From positions 1-6,006 of the forward strand of contig CANNNB010000149.1 of NCBI GenBank assembly GCA_947505995.1: 6,006 nt of DNA, given 5' to 3'. The notes under the pieces were generated by a model that was not told the DNA's origin, ran no database searches, and worked only from the letters and a program-made list of their open reading frames with translations. Both the position numbers and the translations under genes were made by a program. Source of the DNA: Comamonadaceae bacterium (GTDB taxonomy: Bacteria > Pseudomonadota > Gammaproteobacteria > Burkholderiales > Burkholderiaceae). This document shows, piece by piece, positions 5,473 to 6,006 of this stretch; positions within the stretch are counted from its first letter, which is position 1, and each line of letters opens with the position of its first letter.

Positions 5473-6006
5473 ATGATCATTCTAAAAGTTGGCATCATTG
5501 GTGCAGGCACCATGGGTAACGGCATTGCACAAGCATGTGCAGTAGCAGGTATTCCGGTGGTGATGGTCGACATTTCTGAAGCAGCAGTGGCCAAGGGCAT
5601 TGCCACGGTATCGGGCAGCTTAGACCGCTTGCTAAGGAAAGAAAAAATAACCGAGGCCGACAAGCTTGCAGCTTTGTCCAAAATTCAAGGCAGCACGCAG
5701 TACGAAGATTTAAAGAGTGCTGACCTGGTGATTGAAGCGGCTACAGAAAACCAAGACCTCAAAATCAAAATTCTGAAGCAACTCGATGGCATGCTGGCGC
5801 CTGAAGTGATCATCGCATCGAACACCTCTTCGATTTCAATCACACAGTTGGCTGCTGTGACCACCCGAGCCGACCGCTTCATAGGCATGCACTTTTTCAA
5901 CCCAGTGCCCATGATGGCCTTGGTCGAAATCATCCGTGGTTTGCAAACCAGCGACGCCACCCACGATGCCGTGCACGCCTTGGCCACGGCCCTTGGTAAA
6001 ACCCCC
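5473..6006 (+). CDS. 3-hydroxyacyl-CoA (3-hydroxybutyryl-CoA) dehydrogenase, N-terminal part (3' end outside window)
   Basis: ATG at 5473 opens a frame of 178 codons that is still open at the right edge. The protein starts MIILKVGIIGAGTMGNGIAQ: a Rossmann dinucleotide motif GAGTMG (10-15), with Asp33 at the end of the second strand indicating NAD preference. ASNTSSIS (115-122) with Ser119 and IGMHFFNPVPMM (137-148) with His140, followed by Glu152, are the conserved catalytic stretch of the family, which oxidises (S)-3-hydroxyacyl-CoA to 3-ketoacyl-CoA. Members of the short single-domain type (PaaH/Hbd) have about 280-290 residues, so roughly 100 are missing. Such enzymes serve butyryl-CoA, PHB-related or phenylacetate-type routes; which one cannot be told here. 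There is no recognisable Shine-Dalgarno, but the N-terminus fits the family exactly. It follows the ABC pair by 45 nt. Confidence 0.93.
   Translation, partial: MIILKVGIIGAGTMGNGIAQACAVAGIPVVMVDISEAAVAKGIATVSGSLDRLLRKEKITEADKLAALSKIQGSTQYEDLKSADLVIEAATENQDLKIKILKQLDGMLAPEVIIASNTSSISITQLAAVTTRADRFIGMHFFNPVPMMALVEIIRGLQTSDATHDAVHALATALGKTP

Noticed and set aside
1..6006. Mobile elements, CRISPR arrays, tRNA or rRNA genes, phage or defence genes
   Set aside because: No transposase, direct-repeat array, cloverleaf-like segment or defence-type domain was seen; nearly all sequence is accounted for by seven ordinary genes.

Overview
The window looks like chromosomal DNA from a beta-proteobacterium, most likely a Burkholderiales member near the Comamonadaceae (Limnohabitans, Rhodoferax and Polaromonas are the kind of relatives I have in mind). 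This rests on the style of the proteins: a Kup transporter tail, a Psd of about 280 residues with an LGST cleavage site, a NodI/NodJ-type exporter pair outside any nodulation context, and a gentisate catabolic pair. It is an inference from remembered families, not from a search. Every gene is intact except the two cut by the window edges. I see no mobile element, CRISPR array, rRNA or tRNA.

Layout. Positions 2-328 (+) are the C-terminal end of a Kup potassium transporter. It converges on psd (349-1188, -), and a 15-bp stem with a GCAA loop covers both stop codons and probably terminates both genes. Upstream of psd on the minus strand lies a two-gene aromatic-acid operon: gentisate 1,2-dioxygenase (2473-3528, TTG start) followed after 2 nt by an FAD-dependent 3-hydroxybenzoate 6-hydroxylase (1277-2470). 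psd sits 88 nt downstream of the hydroxylase and has its own possible -10 box. The 157-nt divergent spacer (3529-3685) holds a convincing leftward promoter. An AT-rich palindrome lies across its -10, and a second, GC-rich palindrome takes in its -35. Rightward from 3686 come a NodI-like ABC ATPase and an overlapping NodJ-like ABC-2 permease (ATGA junction). After a T-rich 45-nt spacer, a 3-hydroxyacyl-CoA dehydrogenase begins at 5473 and runs off the right edge.

How the genes work together. The hydroxylase converts 3-hydroxybenzoate to gentisate, and the dioxygenase opens the gentisate ring to maleylpyruvate. The later steps (maleylpyruvate isomerase, fumarylpyruvate hydrolase), an aromatic-acid importer and a regulator are not in the window. 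The promoter/operator arrangement suggests a repressor that leaves in the presence of an aromatic inducer. The ABC pair should form one exporter of unknown substrate. Psd makes phosphatidylethanolamine and Kup imports potassium; both are housekeeping and probably neighbours by position only.

No previously undescribed system is evident. The most useful second-look items are the regulatory architecture of the divergent spacer, a 15-codon upstream ORF that overlaps the ABC ATPase start, and the shared terminator built into two stop codons.
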